The notes under the pieces were generated by a model that was not told the DNA's origin, made no database searches, and saw only the letters and a program-made list of their open reading frames with translations. Source: Pseudomonas putida (lineage in GTDB: Bacteria > Pseudomonadota > Gammaproteobacteria > Pseudomonadales > Pseudomonadaceae). From it: a DNA stretch of 34,604 bases. The stretch lies in NCBI RefSeq assembly GCF_001941965.1, contig NZ_MKZO01000046.1, positions 1 through 34,604 on the forward strand, written 5' to 3'. Of this stretch, positions 15,413 to 24,262 are shown one piece after another. The stretch's first letter is position 1. Each line of letters begins with the position of its first letter. Made by a program: the position numbers and the translations under genes.

Positions 15413-17152
15413 ATGGCTCGCATCCTGATCGCCGATGAGCACCCCTTCACCAGGCACGCATTGCGTGGGCTGCTGGAAAATGAGCGACATGTCATCGCTG
15501 GCGAAGCGACCGACGGGCTCGAAGCCTTGAGCATGGCCGCGAATCTCAATCCGGATCTGCTGATCATCGATCTCGATCTGTCTCGCATTACTGGCCTCGA
15601 TGTGATCAGTCGGCTCAGGGCGCGAGGGAGCCTCATCCCTATCCTGGGATTCAGTACCCAGGACTCGGAGCATTTTGTAGGCCGTTTTCTGCGAGCCGGT
15701 GCATCAGGTTTCGTCAGCAAACACCAGGACAGCCCAATACTCAGTGAAGCGGTAGGGGTTTTACTGCGAGGGCAGACCTACTTTCCCAGCAGCATGCTGG
15801 GTACGGTCAATCGGCACAGCGTGCAGGAAGACGATGCGAAGCGGGTGGCCTCCCTGTCCAACCGGGAACTCAGCGTTCTCACGCTGCTTGCAACGGGTTA
15901 CGACAATCACGAGATAGCGAGTGAACTGACGATCAGCGAGAAATCGGTCAGCACCTATCGTGCCCGGATACGCGCAAAGCTTGGGGTATACAGCTTGTTG
16001 GACTTGGTCGATTTTGCTCGGAGAAATCGCCTGGCAGAGAGTGCCAGCCAAATGGCGCCTCCCGCTATTGAAACGCTGGCAGTCACTGATATGTGGCGGT
16101 CGATGGTCGAAAGTCTCCCTGGCGCCTTCTATGTGCGCGATACGCAAGCCAGACTTCTGTACGCCAATCCCGCGCACCTACGCATGTATCGCGCCGATCT
16201 TGAGCAGGTTCAGGGCACAAAAACCACCGAGGTTGATTGGTATAACCCGGCTGATGCGAAGAACATGCTGGTTTTTCTTCAACGTGCTATTTCCGAGCGA
16301 CGCTCTTTCGACAAAGACATTGAGTTGACCATCCATGGGCAGCGGCGGGTATTGCACCATTGGGGTACCCCCTACCTTGATCCCGAAGGCAATATGCTGG
16401 GGATGATCTGCTGCAGTACCGACGTAACCCACAGATATGAGCAATTGGATGCATTGCGCGCCAAGTCTCAGGCCAGCGAACTCGATACCCAGCGATTGAC
16501 TGAGTTGCTTGTCAGTCTTGGTGAGAGCATGGAGGCGGGTTTGACTACCTTGAGCCAAACCCTACTGGATGGTCAGGGCGATTCGTCGTCCCTTGCCCGA
16601 GAACAAATCAGCGAGCTTCAGGAAAAGTTGAAGACTGTGATGATCGCTGCCACACCCTCCAAGGAGCCCTCATCTAAGCTCGAGGCAGTCAACCTGGCCG
16701 GGTTTGTTCGACAAGCCTTGATGCGGTCCCCGAGAAAAGCGGCAAACAAGGGCGTCATAACACGCATCGATTCTGATCTGCTCTCCGATAACCTGGTACT
16801 GGTCGACACAGGGATGCTCGGCCAGCTTCTGCACCATCTGGCGAGCTATCTATCCGAAGTGATCTCCGACGGTGAGCTTCATTGCTCCCTGTACTGTACG
16901 ACTAAGCAGAACAGCTTTGGTGCCAGACTCACGTTCAGAAGTGTGTCTGTGAAAAGTGAGCCGCTCCGTTCCTACTCATTGAGTGAGCTCAATGCATCCA
17001 GCGAAGCACGGTCCGATGATCGGGCGCCTCTAGAACTCATAATTGCGCGACAGCTGGCTGCTCGACAGGGAATGGAAATCAACATTTCTCACCATAACCC
17101 GTGCGAGTTCGTCGCCCATTTACACATGCTTCTAGAGCGCCCCATCAACTAG
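15413..17152 (+). CDS. Hybrid regulator: receiver - LuxR HTH - PAS - degenerate kinase-like
   Basis: A 579-residue cytosolic protein. A complete receiver occupies residues 1-120 (D8/E9, phosphoacceptor D53, S81, K103). A NarL/LuxR-type HTH lies at about 148-208 (L-S-N-R-E-L-S-V-L ... I-S-E-K-S-V-S-T-Y-R). Up to here it looks like a normal NarL regulator. It then continues with a PAS domain (about 222-340; S-L-P-G-A-F-Y-V-R-D), a coiled-coil-like stretch, and a C-terminal part recalling a histidine-kinase ATPase (L-E-L-I-I-A-R-Q-L-A-A-R-Q-G-M-E-I-N) but without the N-box Asn or a D-x-G-x-G motif. Kinase activity is therefore unlikely; this part may sense a ligand or dimerise. AAGGA precedes ATG 15413; an upstream ATG (15374) is weaker. 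It is divergent from the autotransporter. Confidence 0.82.
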   Translation: MARILIADEHPFTRHALRGLLENERHVIAGEATDGLEALSMAANLNPDLLIIDLDLSRITGLDVISRLRARGSLIPILGFSTQDSEHFVGRFLRAGASGFVSKHQDSPILSEAVGVLLRGQTYFPSSMLGTVNRHSVQEDDAKRVASLSNRELSVLTLLATGYDNHEIASELTISEKSVSTYRARIRAKLGVYSLLDLVDFARRNRLAESASQMAPPAIETLAVTDMWRSMVESLPGAFYVRDTQARLLYANPAHLRMYRADLEQVQGTKTTEVDWYNPADAKNMLVFLQRAISERRSFDKDIELTIHGQRRVLHHWGTPYLDPEGNMLGMICCSTDVTHRYEQLDALRAKSQASELDTQRLTELLVSLGESMEAGLTTLSQTLLDGQGDSSSLAREQISELQEKLKTVMIAATPSKEPSSKLEAVNLAGFVRQALMRSPRKAANKGVITRIDSDLLSDNLVLVDTGMLGQLLHHLASYLSEVISDGELHCSLYCTTKQNSFGARLTFRSVSVKSEPLRSYSLSELNASSEARSDDRAPLELIIARQLAARQGMEINISHHNPCEFVAHLHMLLERPIN

Positions 17153-17334
17153 TCCACCTCAGCCCTCAATCAGATTCCATTTCAAGCTAGTAAGAATACG
17201 GCCGAGATGTTCGTCTAAGAAGAAGCTGTCCTGTAAGCTAGGAGTCAGCACCTTGTTGAGGCTTCAGCAATAAAGCGGAATGGGGGTTTGATGACGCTAT
17301 ACAGACTCGTCTCGACACCTGGGTTACCTAAGCT
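17153..17334. other. Gap between regulator gene and Tn7-like module
   Basis: These 182 bases separate the rightward regulator from the leftward OLD-type gene, at the place where the Tn7-like element could end. No clear terminator or copy of the 27271-27411 repeats was seen. Only short matches occur (CAATAAAG at 17268-17275), which could be chance. Confidence 0.3.
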
Positions 17335-19161
17335 TCAAGCAACCAGCCCCTGCAAATTCTCGATTAGCTCCTTCAGCTCAAAACGCTGATTGCCATCCTC
17401 CTGATAGGCCGAGCACTGAAGAATCTGGGCGGCAGTCATCTGCGGCCAGAACTTGTCGATCACATCATCCGCTTTGACGCGTACTGCGGTACCGATAATT
17501 TTCTTGGCATCACAGGTTTCAGTGAACGTCACCCTTACCCCGGTGAGGGCATTGATCATATCGGGACACAGGTAGTTTTCGATTTCTCGTTTACGGGTCG
17601 AATAGAAAGAGCGCCCCCTGGCTTCAACCTCCTGCTTGCGCTTTTTAATCACCGCCACCTGCTCTGGAGCACCGCCAATATCCGAGTCCAGGAACACGCA
17701 CCAAGGGAGCCCTAATTCATCGGCTAGATTTAAGGTCACCCAGTGCTTAACGCTGCCACAGCCGCCAACTAGGATCGGGACTATTCCCAGATCCTCGAGA
17801 CTGGATACGAGGTGCCCATCCGTCTTGAGCACGTTCGCAGCATGGCGGAGGAAGGTGACGTCGGATTTCCCTTCCACCAGCACAACCCCCTTGGCTCGCT
17901 CCATCCCGGTTTCCGGAAGCACACCCAGGCTCTCAGCTGCCTCCCGGAGAACATCGTCACCTGGCAGCTTGACGATGGGGATACCATTTTCATCCTTGGT
18001 CACATAGCGGATACCGCCCACTGGCATCAATCCGGCCAAAGCTGGCACATGCGTCGTGACGATAATTTGCCGATTGGAATGGTTGGATAGCTCGAGCAGC
18101 GCTTTCATCAGCATCACCTGATAGTTGGGATGCTGCGACGTTTCGGGCTCTTCAATGGCGTAAATCACATCACGCTGAGTGCCGACGACGGCCTTCTCTG
18201 CCTCAGCGCGGAAGAAATTGAGCAGGATCAGACGACGAACCCCACTGCCGCGTTTGTTGATAGGAATACCGTTCTCGCCATCCAAGGTGAAGTTGAAACT
18301 CCACTTGGGTTTTTCCTTGAACCTGGGAGTAAGCTCGTTGGCCAGTTCGGGAGCCATTTCCCGCAGCTTATCGAGGGTACGATTCGCAACGTCCAACACA
18401 CTGGCCTCGATTCGCCTCTCCAGTTCGCTGATCTGTTCCTGGAGGTCTGCCTGAGCTTCCTTGACTGCCTGCTGAAGCGGATTCTTAGCCTCAGCGTCGC
18501 CGTCGCTGCTCTCCCGGTCCGCCTTGAATAGCGCGAAAACCGGCAACTGGGCTTCGATTTTTTCCCAAATGGACTTGCTATCGGCCGAAAGACCTTTGCT
18601 TACATCAAGCAGGGTTTCCTGGCAGTCTACTTGACCTACGGCTGCACGGATGGCTTGACGCCAAAGGGCAGCGACACGCTTGTCCGCCACTTCGGTAACG
18701 CCGCGCTGCTCAGCAAGTTTTTTTAGATCCGCCATTTTCAGACTCAGCAGGTTTGCCAAGTCCGCGTCAGATGGGTGCTGACAGCGAATGGCGGTGCGGT
18801 CCAATTTACCAGTGCTGGCCTTGAACGTTTTGACAACCTCCAAGGCGCCTTCTGCGTTCAGCAGATACTCCTCCGCCAAAGTGGTCTCGGCATTTTCGTC
18901 CAGCACCAGTCGTTCAGGTAGAGCATCAAACTCACAGGCGATCTCGAATTGTTCCGCGCCTTCAGCAAGGCTGAAGCAGTTCATGTCGCTCTTGTCGGCC
19001 TTGGCACCATCGGTCTCGAAGAAAATGGCCAAGGCCTCCAGAATGGTCGATTTGCCGTAGTCATTTCGCCCAACAATGCCCGTCATCGCTTCATCAGTTG
19101 GGATAACCGTGGTGGTGCGGTAGCCGCGGAAATGAGTGAGCTTTACGGATTTGAGACGCAT
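17335..19161 (-). CDS. OLD-family ATP-dependent nuclease (ATPase + TOPRIM)
   Basis: A 608-residue protein. The N-terminal SMC/RecF-like ATPase has Walker A G-R-N-D-Y-G-K-S (31-38), a signature-like K-R-G-S-G-V-R-R (303-310), Walker B I-Y-A-I-E-E-P-E (333-340) and an H-loop T-T-H-V-P-A (369-374). The C-terminal TOPRIM domain has V-E-G-K-S-D (429-434), F-L-D-S-D (490-494) and R-E-I-E-N-Y-L (525-531). This is the OLD/GajA plan, whose known members cut DNA and often serve in phage defence. No UvrD-like GajB partner is present, so it is closer to single-gene OLD (class 1). It lies downstream of tnsC on the same strand, 208 bases away, and may be defence cargo or an accessory gene of the transposon. 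AGGGA precedes ATG 19161. Confidence 0.88.
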   Translation of the reverse strand: MRLKSVKLTHFRGYRTTTVIPTDEAMTGIVGRNDYGKSTILEALAIFFETDGAKADKSDMNCFSLAEGAEQFEIACEFDALPERLVLDENAETTLAEEYLLNAEGALEVVKTFKASTGKLDRTAIRCQHPSDADLANLLSLKMADLKKLAEQRGVTEVADKRVAALWRQAIRAAVGQVDCQETLLDVSKGLSADSKSIWEKIEAQLPVFALFKADRESSDGDAEAKNPLQQAVKEAQADLQEQISELERRIEASVLDVANRTLDKLREMAPELANELTPRFKEKPKWSFNFTLDGENGIPINKRGSGVRRLILLNFFRAEAEKAVVGTQRDVIYAIEEPETSQHPNYQVMLMKALLELSNHSNRQIIVTTHVPALAGLMPVGGIRYVTKDENGIPIVKLPGDDVLREAAESLGVLPETGMERAKGVVLVEGKSDVTFLRHAANVLKTDGHLVSSLEDLGIVPILVGGCGSVKHWVTLNLADELGLPWCVFLDSDIGGAPEQVAVIKKRKQEVEARGRSFYSTRKREIENYLCPDMINALTGVRVTFTETCDAKKIIGTAVRVKADDVIDKFWPQMTAAQILQCSAYQEDGNQRFELKELIENLQGLVA

Positions 19162-19369
19162 CGTGATTTCCCTATCTGAATAATGCTCGTGCGCGATAAA
19201 CCCAACGGGCTAGAGGGCAAACTGCCAGCAGTCTAGGCTGTCATTCTCCGGCGTCAAACATCACATAAAAATGCTGCTATCCAAGGATAGAAGGTACGCC
19301 TTTAGATGGTGATGCATCGCTGCCATTGAATTGCCCTTGGATTCCTAGGCCAAACCGCGCATCGCCCCC
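19162..19369. promoter_or_regulatory. Gap between tnsC and OLD gene with short dyad
   Basis: The 208-bp gap is long for genes of one operon, so the OLD gene may have its own promoter. A perfect 6-bp dyad, CTATCC-AA-GGATAG (19277-19290), is the only clear symmetric element; no terminator T-run follows it in either direction. Confidence 0.3.
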
Positions 19370-20713
19370 TCATCTAGGTTTTCTTGGCCTATCCGAGTCT
19401 GTCCGCCCCACATATTGTGCGAATGCTGCTTGCGACTCTGCAGTCGTGGGAGTTGGTGCTGGCTTGCGTCGTGTGGCTTTGGCTTGAGGGCTTCGGCTCG
19501 CAGCCTCAATCTGCTTCACTGCTTCGCGCTCCCTCGGAGTCATGGACGAGTCAATCATTTTGATGGCACTACGCTCATCGCGATCTTGCAGAGAGAAACG
19601 AAGAACGTTGGATTTTTGCATAGCAACAGCCCCAAGGGGCGAGTACAGATCCTTCCGTTTCGTCCCTCTGGGGCCTTCGACTGCGATCCGGACTAGCTCC
19701 GCCAAATCTTTCCTATTGGCCGAATACCCAAGGGATAGATATGCCTGTTTGATGTCCACAAGCCCAATGTGACGCTGTCCGGCCTTGCGACACTCGATAT
19801 AAGCCAGCGCGAGTAACTGCACGACCAATCGTTTAATTCCGAAGGTTAAGTGGTAAATCTCCACACATAACTCGTATTGCGGAGCTCGAATCTGACCGCC
19901 GCTGACTCTCACACATTCAGCGATATAGTCCTTCCAATCCTGACCGGTAGGGTCGTCCGGAAGCATGTCCCTCGGTTCGACCATCAATCGCTGCTTATCC
20001 TCGGAGGGCCGACCATCGAGCTTGTGCAGCAGGCTGTAATTCGTCGCATAGACCATGGGAATGCCTATACGAGCCATATAGAGAAGCATGCCAGTCACCA
20101 AGGCCACGCCGCTGCCTTCAGTGACATGCTGTGCCTCGTCCAGAATCAGAAGCGAAACTCCATGCCTAGAGCCAATACGTCGACATGAAGTCAGTAGTTC
20201 TCCCGTGCTCATGCTACGGTCGGCGGGCTCAGACCCCAACGCAAAACCCGCCAACAGCTGCTTGAGGCTGGCCTTGCCTCGCGCACTCGCGTACCAATGA
20301 GAAATCAGCGTCACGCTGTCTTGGAAGTGATCGCAGTAAAACTCCAGCGGCCCCGGCAAAACCTTCCTCAGCGCCTCAATGGCCTTGGATTTACCGACAC
20401 CGGCAAGACCGGTCAGGCAGATGGGGGCAACCGAAACCTCGGATGAGTCATACAACTTCGCTACGTAGTCACGTTCACTTGCAAACAAGCACCGGCTGAA
20501 AATATCTGCGCGACCCACCATTTCCTGAATGAACGACAGCGAGAACTGATTCGGCAGATAGATTCGCTTCAGTGCTTCCGAAAGCGCTATTGACGCGAGC
20601 ACGGGATCCAAGGAGCTCAGATCTCCGGTGGGCGTCGGCCGAACAGTTACGAGCTGTCGGATCTTCTCGATCTCAAGACGTCCGCTAAATCGCGAGTCAA
20701 TCACGGAATTCAT
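19370..20713 (-). CDS. tnsC: TnsC-like AAA+ transposition regulator
   Basis: A 447-residue AAA+ ATPase. Walker A is G-L-A-G-V-G-K-S (102-109) and Walker B is L-L-I-L-D-E-A-Q (188-195), followed by T-x-x-S-G-type elements and the helical C-terminal lid (T-F-G-I-K-R-L-V-V-Q-L-L). In Tn7-like systems TnsC forms ATP-bound filaments on DNA, links the TniQ/TnsD target selector to the TnsA-TnsB transposase, and enforces target immunity. A basic tail (residues 405-447, Pro/Lys/Arg-rich) may contact partners. Its ATG overlaps the tnsB stop by 4 bases, so it is translationally coupled. Length is between TniB (about 300) and Tn7 TnsC (555). Confidence 0.88.
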   Translation of the reverse strand: MNSVIDSRFSGRLEIEKIRQLVTVRPTPTGDLSSLDPVLASIALSEALKRIYLPNQFSLSFIQEMVGRADIFSRCLFASERDYVAKLYDSSEVSVAPICLTGLAGVGKSKAIEALRKVLPGPLEFYCDHFQDSVTLISHWYASARGKASLKQLLAGFALGSEPADRSMSTGELLTSCRRIGSRHGVSLLILDEAQHVTEGSGVALVTGMLLYMARIGIPMVYATNYSLLHKLDGRPSEDKQRLMVEPRDMLPDDPTGQDWKDYIAECVRVSGGQIRAPQYELCVEIYHLTFGIKRLVVQLLALAYIECRKAGQRHIGLVDIKQAYLSLGYSANRKDLAELVRIAVEGPRGTKRKDLYSPLGAVAMQKSNVLRFSLQDRDERSAIKMIDSSMTPREREAVKQIEAASRSPQAKATRRKPAPTPTTAESQAAFAQYVGRTDSDRPRKPR

Positions 20714-22722
20714 CGCGCTTTACCTGTGACTCGAGAATAATCAGCTTTGTCCATTCTGGCTGCCGCATTCTTCGGCGCCTGGCCGCGCTTGCGTATTCCA
20801 CCGTCCCAGCTTTTGCCGGTGGCCTGTTCGTAAAGATCATGAATGAATTGCCTTGTAGCCGGGATCTCATCCCGCAACATCGCTTCATTGTCTCGGCGGC
20901 GCTGACCTAGCATACAGAGGTCGTTAAGGGTGATATCGATCGTGTGTTCTACGGTCTTTGTGGAACGCATGACGTCGAGCTCGTAGAGGACGCCCTGAAC
21001 CTCAATCCAGATATGCCTCACGCACATGGTCAGGACGTAGGCTGTAGCCTCAATGACCCCGTGCCTGGCTACACGATCAAAGACGCCTGTGTCCACCAAC
21101 GCTGCGGATCTGTACTTACGCTGATGCAAGCAAACTGCATCCCTGGTGATGGTGACCGGAATGGGGGTCAAGAAGGTCCTTACTGCCGTATCGAACTCCA
21201 TGGACATTGAAGAGTTTCGACCACGAGCATCCCAGTAGTCCCAAATCGCCTGGGGGGTCGGCCTTACTCCTGCCAGAACCATGTCATCATTCAGCCGGTT
21301 TTTGGCATTCGAGGTCGTATTGTCCTCCAACACCTGAAAGAGCTCGCGCCTAGCCAACTCAATGAAGTTCTTATCGCTGTGAAAATGACTTGGCTGTTCG
21401 TCCGGTTGCTTGTCTCGCGGATGTGACGACTCGACGGTTGCCTTGGATTGACCTGCGAAGGTGGGCGTCAGTTCGAGTGTCCCGAGCCAGTTAATTTCGG
21501 GTAAGCAGTCAAAAGTTGCTGCTGGTCCTTTATCAAAGATGATGTCTCCAGACAAACCTTCAGACCTCCAATAATCGGGCTTTAACTCAGCACCGAACAG
21601 GTCGAAGAACTTCACCTTGTTGATTGCCATGCAGAAAAGTGCCATACGATAGGCCTCCATCGTCTCGCGCTCATGAGCAAAACCGATTCCAATAACAGCT
21701 CCAGATTGACGACAAACTGCGCGCAATACGCAGTATTTGCTCTGTGCGCTTCCTTCTAGCAAGCCGGACGGGTGCTCAGAGATGTAGAAGCCGTCAAACT
21801 CAACCACTTGATTCACATTGACGATTAGTTCCGAAAATTCACCTTCAGAGCCAGAGACAGCGCGACTCCCGTTACGCCCTTTGAGGGCCAAGGTAAGTTC
21901 GCGGGAAGTCGTCTGCTTCTCAATCGCATACCAAAATTGCCGAAAAGTCGGAAAAGGCTGCCCCTCAGGCTGGATAAATTCATGCCCGCCATTCTTGTTC
22001 TCAAGAGCGACACAGCGAAAATCCTTGGTCAGAACTGTTCTATAAATTTTATCCTGCGTTTTGTACGGAGATTGTTCTCGTAGAAATCCCTTCAATATTG
22101 TTTCCCGCATCCTCCGGTTCGCTGGGTAACCAGAATTCTTACCCTTACGACTTGGCCTTCCCAGCTTTTTATTAAGCGGCGAGTTCTCGCGGTCCCACTT
22201 GCCAGCCGCATGCAACGGAGGCAATAGAGCCCACAGATTCCTCCCAAAAACTATGTAGGTGTAGAACCAGAGCCTTACCCGGGTCGGGTGCTGCGGCGGG
22301 GCTAGAGACGCAGCGTGCTCTCCGATGAGGGCGCTAGGTTTTGCACTGCTCAAAATCTTCTGCGAACTTGCAACCAAGTCGGCAATGGCCAGATATCTAC
22401 GATTTACTTTTTGGAGATAGGTTTCTTTAGTAGATCGGCGTCGGGCCTCCAGATGTTCGATTGAGAACCCATGAATGTTGGAAAGCCAAGGCGGAAATTT
22501 TTCCGGAGGACCGTCCTCCACCAGTAGGCCATCCTCGAGAGCATCCTCAAACTCGATTCTGCCTAACGTAATCAGTTGAGCGGTAATCTGGTTTTTTCCC
22601 TCATTGAAAAAAACCAACCGGACACGATTGTTGAGCCCATCGCTGAGCAAGAAGTGGTAAACGGCGCCTTTCTGCAAAGATTTGTGACCTTCGGGCGCAA
22701 CGATGCGTGAGCCAATCATCAT
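20710..22722 (-). CDS. tnsB: TnsB-like DDE transposase
   Basis: A 670-residue transposase of the TnsB/Mu/TniA superfamily. It binds transposon ends and joins 3' ends to target DNA. The catalytic triad is read as D310 (V-V-E-F-D-G-F), D397 (I-I-F-D-K-G-P) and E431 (A-T-V-E-S-S-H-P-R), with D-34-E spacing as expected. N-terminal HTH-like regions include L-G-R-P-S-R-K-G-K (187-195). A Mu-type C-terminal beta-barrel (about 515-590) precedes a basic tail (K-R-G-Q-A-P-K-N-A-A-A-R) that would contact TnsC. It overlaps tnsA and tnsC by 4 bases each. Length is close to Tn7 TnsB (702). Confidence 0.92.
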   Translation of the reverse strand: MMIGSRIVAPEGHKSLQKGAVYHFLLSDGLNNRVRLVFFNEGKNQITAQLITLGRIEFEDALEDGLLVEDGPPEKFPPWLSNIHGFSIEHLEARRRSTKETYLQKVNRRYLAIADLVASSQKILSSAKPSALIGEHAASLAPPQHPTRVRLWFYTYIVFGRNLWALLPPLHAAGKWDRENSPLNKKLGRPSRKGKNSGYPANRRMRETILKGFLREQSPYKTQDKIYRTVLTKDFRCVALENKNGGHEFIQPEGQPFPTFRQFWYAIEKQTTSRELTLALKGRNGSRAVSGSEGEFSELIVNVNQVVEFDGFYISEHPSGLLEGSAQSKYCVLRAVCRQSGAVIGIGFAHERETMEAYRMALFCMAINKVKFFDLFGAELKPDYWRSEGLSGDIIFDKGPAATFDCLPEINWLGTLELTPTFAGQSKATVESSHPRDKQPDEQPSHFHSDKNFIELARRELFQVLEDNTTSNAKNRLNDDMVLAGVRPTPQAIWDYWDARGRNSSMSMEFDTAVRTFLTPIPVTITRDAVCLHQRKYRSAALVDTGVFDRVARHGVIEATAYVLTMCVRHIWIEVQGVLYELDVMRSTKTVEHTIDITLNDLCMLGQRRRDNEAMLRDEIPATRQFIHDLYEQATGKSWDGGIRKRGQAPKNAAARMDKADYSRVTGKAR

Positions 22723-23678
22723 GAGGAATGCTCCTCAAACAATGAGGCATAGACCGACAAAGCATCAGGCCCACTAGTTGAAAGTGGCTGATCGATCAGG
22801 ATTGGGTCAAGCAGGCTGACTGGCAGGTGTCGGTGCCAAATATCCTGATAGATTTTGCAGATAAACTGATCTCGCATCCCCCAATCAGCGGCGTACTTCT
22901 GTGCGACGAGCGCCGGCGGCACGCCCTTTTGAACGGCCTCCATCACGGCACTGCTGAAATCTTGCAGCAAACTGGGCTCAAGCCGCAGCGGCAACGCGTG
23001 CATGGGGAAAAGTAACCCGAGATTTTGGATGAGCATTAGATCGAGCATGTCCAGTGAGACCTGAACGGTCCTGATGCCCGCACTTGAGTAATGAAGTTCC
23101 TCCAAGGTTGCTCGGAGCTCGGCCTTCACGCGATCCTTTTTCTGCTGAACTGGTGTCTTCGCCTGACCGCTTCTCCTTTCACCAAACGCCTCCTTTTTGT
23201 CCTTGACCGTCCAGTTCAAGGCATAGGGACCATTCTTGCCATGCAGGTACAAGAGAAGATCCCCGACATAAGGGAATGCCATATTGCGCCTTTCGCCATC
23301 CGGCCCTTCCACATCGACCTGGTAGTGCTTGAGGCCTATCTCATCCGCGATCTCGAGAGTCCCTCGCAAAGCAGGTAGGAAAAGATCGGGAATCAGAGGG
23401 TGACCGAAAAGAGGATGCGAGTGCGTGATCGGCCACAGCATTCTCTGCTCGTGCAGATCGAACAGATTCGGGTGATACAGAGCTAGCTGCGCAAACAGCC
23501 GTTCCGGGCGGGACAAGGTGTGGACGGTGCGACCAAGCAAGCGGCTATTGAGTCGGCTGAGCCTGGAACTCCTTGGTGCTTCTCCGGGCACAGCCAGGAT
23601 TGAGGGTGTGTACAGATCACCCCATTTGAAACCTTTTTGGCGATCCACGATCTTTTCAAAGCGTTGCTGCGGTGTCAT
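22719..23678 (-). CDS. tnsA: TnsA-like endonuclease
   Basis: About 319 residues from MTPQQRFEKIVDRQKGFKWG. In Tn7, TnsA cuts the 5' ends so that the element leaves the donor cleanly. A restriction-enzyme-like active site can be read: E59 (S-R-P-E-R-L-F), D140 (Y-V-G-D-L-L-L-Y) and T157-V-K159 (N-W-T-V-K-D-K-K), matching the E...D...x-K order and the D-to-K distance of Tn7 TnsA. The E-to-D distance is longer (81 against about 51), implying an insertion. The C-terminal half has a helical region that could hold the TnsC-binding part. Overlap with tnsB is ATGA. The start is uncertain because the frame is open to 23798 and no strong ribosome-binding site is seen. Its presence predicts cut-and-paste transposition. 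Confidence 0.82.
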   Translation of the reverse strand: MTPQQRFEKIVDRQKGFKWGDLYTPSILAVPGEAPRSSRLSRLNSRLLGRTVHTLSRPERLFAQLALYHPNLFDLHEQRMLWPITHSHPLFGHPLIPDLFLPALRGTLEIADEIGLKHYQVDVEGPDGERRNMAFPYVGDLLLYLHGKNGPYALNWTVKDKKEAFGERRSGQAKTPVQQKKDRVKAELRATLEELHYSSAGIRTVQVSLDMLDLMLIQNLGLLFPMHALPLRLEPSLLQDFSSAVMEAVQKGVPPALVAQKYAADWGMRDQFICKIYQDIWHRHLPVSLLDPILIDQPLSTSGPDALSVYASLFEEHSS

Positions 23679-23783
23679 CACAATGGTCCGTTGTCGTGAG
23701 ATTGCCCACGTCGCTTGGCTGGGGATAACAACCATGCAATTCGGCAAACCCTTGTCCTGCGGGCATGAGCCCGCACCTGGCGC

Positions 23784-23894
23784 TGTGGATAACGCCAATC
23801 TTCTTGTGGACGAACGAAATCGTGCGGGGCTTGACGCCTCACATGCGCGGGATAGACAATGGACAAGTCAGGATTGCGTTCTGATTTATCCACA
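23784..23894. promoter_or_regulatory. Pair of perfect DnaA-box sequences
   Basis: TGTGGATAA at 23784-23792 and TTATCCACA at 23886-23894 are both exact copies of the nine-base DnaA box, in opposite orientation and 93 bp apart. The A+T-rich stretch starts about 140 bp to the right. DnaA binding is not shown; an origin-like or DnaA-regulated promoter role is possible. Confidence 0.5.
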
Positions 23895-23897
23895 GAG

Positions 23898-23923
23898 GCC
23901 CAAGGTGGCACTTGGGCTTTTGT
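23898..23923 (+). terminator. Terminator-like hairpin
   Basis: GCCCAAG (23898-23904), a six-base loop, and CTTGGGC (23911-23917) are followed by TTTTGT, fitting a rightward intrinsic terminator. No supported rightward gene lies directly upstream, so it may insulate tniQ from outside transcription or end an unrecognised short RNA. Confidence 0.45.
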
Positions 23924-24155
23924 CTATCTGACTTCTTTAGCGCGATCTGCTAGCTAGGTCATGAAAAATCCTCGATTTCGGCATCCCCAGTGCGGGATAC
24001 GTCTAGTGTTCGTTAAGGTGCTCTTCAGCACCGCTCTCCGTCGTAAAGCTTTGCTTTAATTGCATTAGCTAAACAATCAATGTTACCGCTCGATTTTATT
24101 TTCTGACAATAGAAAAAGCGTTCTCTATGCATCTAAATATCTAATCTCCGGCAAT

Positions 24156-24262
24156 AATCTAAAAAATTAGATTTGTCTACCAACAATTGTTGGCGAAATT
24201 CTATCCGTGGCGTCGTGTAAATCTCTGATAACCGCTTATTAGCAAGCTTATTTCTAAGCGGT
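24156..24262. promoter_or_regulatory. Cluster of three perfect dyads upstream of tniQ
   Basis: The dyads are AATCTAA-AAAA-TTAGATT (24156-24173), the 14-bp palindrome CCAACAATTGTTGG (24180-24193), and ACCGCTTA (24231-24238) paired with TAAGCGGT (24255-24262). They fall within 110 bp and end 65 bases before the tniQ start. They look like operators; no regulator gene was found next to them, so a TniQ, TnsB or host protein may bind here. Confidence 0.5.

Noticed and set aside
17268..17275. CAATAAAG near the OLD gene as the left partner of the 27213-27247 repeats
   Set aside because: Only eight bases match in inverted orientation and no second copy is nearby; chance is likely.
17335..19161. Gabija system
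   Set aside because: The OLD-type nuclease fits GajA in outline, but no UvrD-like GajB gene is adjacent on either side.
23518..23931. 137-codon rightward frame opposite the tnsA start
   Set aside because: Mostly antisense to tnsA, no family features, and the non-coding part is better explained as a control region.
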